A DNA stretch of 15,019 nt from an uncultured Eubacteriales bacterium. Lineage in GTDB: Bacteria; Bacillota; Clostridia; Peptostreptococcales; Anaerovoracaceae. The notes under the pieces were generated by a model that made no database searches, was not told the origin of the DNA, and worked only from the letters and a program-made list of their open reading frames with translations. Every line of letters starts with the position of its first letter. The stretch's first letter is position 1. Positions 14,806 through 15,019 of this stretch are shown piece by piece. Where the stretch lies: NCBI GenBank assembly GCA_900540145.1, contig UQEW01000058.1, positions 1-15,019 of the forward strand, read 5' to 3'. The position numbers and the translations under genes are program-made.

Positions 14806-14839
14806 AAAAACCGCTCTCAGCCTTAGGGCTTAGAGCGGT
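14806..14839 (-). terminator. Rho-independent terminator of a gene to the right of the window
   Basis: ACCGCTCT at 14810-14817 pairs with AGAGCGGT at 14832-14839; after one mismatch AGCC/GGCT extends the stem around a 4-nt loop. On the minus strand the stem is followed by five U residues (14810-14806, one shared with the stem). No minus-strand gene in the window lies upstream, so it most likely serves a transcript from beyond 15019. Confidence 0.7.
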
Positions 14840-14862
14840 CAGACTGTAGACAAACCCCCTCC

Positions 14863-14924
14863 GTCAGCATGCCAAGAGCATGCGCGGTTATTTGAGGCGG
14901 TGTGCAGGGCAATGAACTGCTGAC
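14863..14924. repeat. Imperfect long hairpin with GCATGC motifs
   Basis: GTCAGCA (14863-14869) is complementary to TGCTGAC (14918-14924). Further in, TGCC (14870-14873) pairs with GGCA (14909-14912), and GCATGC (14878-14883) with GTGTGC (14900-14905, two wobbles). The sixfold palindrome GCATGC also occurs at 14867-14872. The layout suggests a folded RNA or the remains of a small repetitive element lying between two terminators. No family was recognised. Confidence 0.4.
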
Positions 14925-14963
14925 AAAAAATCAAAATTCTTAGGTTTACGATACAAGTGCAAC

Positions 14964-15012
14964 AAAAAAAGCAAAAACCCACGATATTGTATTTTTTGTT
15001 TAAAATCGTGGG
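14964..15012 (-). terminator. Terminator-like hairpin at the right edge
   Basis: CCCACGAT (14978-14985) and ATCGTGGG (15005-15012) form a perfect 8-bp stem around an A/T-rich 19-nt loop. On the minus strand the stem is followed by TTTTTGC and a further seven T. It would terminate a minus-strand gene lying to the right of the window. Its distal arm and T-run are nearly identical to the first 24 bases of the window on the other strand. Confidence 0.55.
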
Positions 15013-15019
15013 GCAAAAA

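Larger units (their letters stand above)
14640..15019. other. Intergenic region at the right edge
   Basis: No gene with family resemblance is seen. From left to right it contains the LytTR gene promoter, four phased heptamer repeats, a minus-strand terminator hairpin, a long imperfect inverted repeat with GCATGC motifs, and a second minus-strand terminator-like hairpin reaching the edge. A minus-strand frame open from the window edge to about 14889 has a low-quality composition and overlaps a terminator hairpin, so it is not called as coding. Confidence 0.6.

Noticed and set aside
14783..14813. TATAAT-like sequence on the minus strand near 14785 with TTGCGG upstream, a possible second promoter for the LytTR gene.
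   Set aside because: Spacing is about 19 nt, the -35 is poor, and the surroundings are simply AT-rich, so it cannot be separated from chance.
14889..15019. A minus-strand open frame entering from the right edge and ending near 14889, as if the tail of a gene.
   Set aside because: It runs through a terminator-like hairpin and T-runs, and the deduced residues are low-complexity and unlike a real C-terminus; more likely 3' untranslated DNA.
1..15019. Search by eye for CRISPR arrays, tRNA or rRNA genes, transposases and phage genes.
   Set aside because: No regularly spaced long repeats, cloverleaf or rRNA-like sequence, or transposase or integrase motifs were found within the window.

Overview
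The window looks like chromosomal DNA of a low-GC Firmicute, most likely a member of the Clostridia. The evidence is strong GGAGG ribosome binding sites, tight 4-20 nt gene overlaps, consensus sigma-A promoters, use of TTG/GTG starts, and a YfhO/GtrA/GT2 surface-glycosylation set typical of Gram-positive bacteria. No species can be named from the sequence alone. All sixteen well-supported genes lie on the minus strand, so transcription runs from high to low coordinates.

Right end (14640-15019): no gene is seen. It holds two minus-strand hairpin terminators that presumably close a gene beyond the window, a structured inverted repeat between them, and the promoter of the first gene. That promoter is preceded by four heptamer repeats in helical register. 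The first gene (14310-14639) is a stand-alone LytTR DNA-binding protein. It is followed by an OmpR-family response regulator (13403-14125) and its sensor kinase (12157-13398), closed by a strong terminator at about 12069-12106.

Middle (8243-11968): an overlapping three-gene operon encodes a YfhO-family membrane protein, a GtrA-family flippase-like protein and a DPM1/GtrB-type polyprenyl-phosphate glycosyltransferase. Together they form a complete three-component extracytoplasmic glycosylation system. TTTAAG direct repeats occur upstream both of this operon and of the response regulator, so the two-component system probably controls itself and the glycosylation operon.

Left part (392-8094): a ten-gene Mrp/Mnh-type multisubunit cation/proton antiporter operon is driven by a perfect TTGACA-17-TATAAT promoter. 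The order is mnhE, mnhF, mnhG, an MbhD-like (DUF4040) gene, an MbhE-MnhB fusion, mnhC, then three different NuoL/MrpD-type large subunits with an 82-residue two-helix protein between the last two. The classical large MrpA is absent; its C-terminal pieces appear as the separate MbhD-like gene and as the N-terminus of the MnhB protein.

Left end (1-391): intergenic DNA with an imperfect terminator-like hairpin, a possible 23-residue ORF with a good ribosome binding site, and two interleaved perfect inverted repeats around that site. Both extremities of the window carry near-identical sequence in inverted orientation, which suggests related terminator-bearing elements on both sides, possibly copies of one mobile element.
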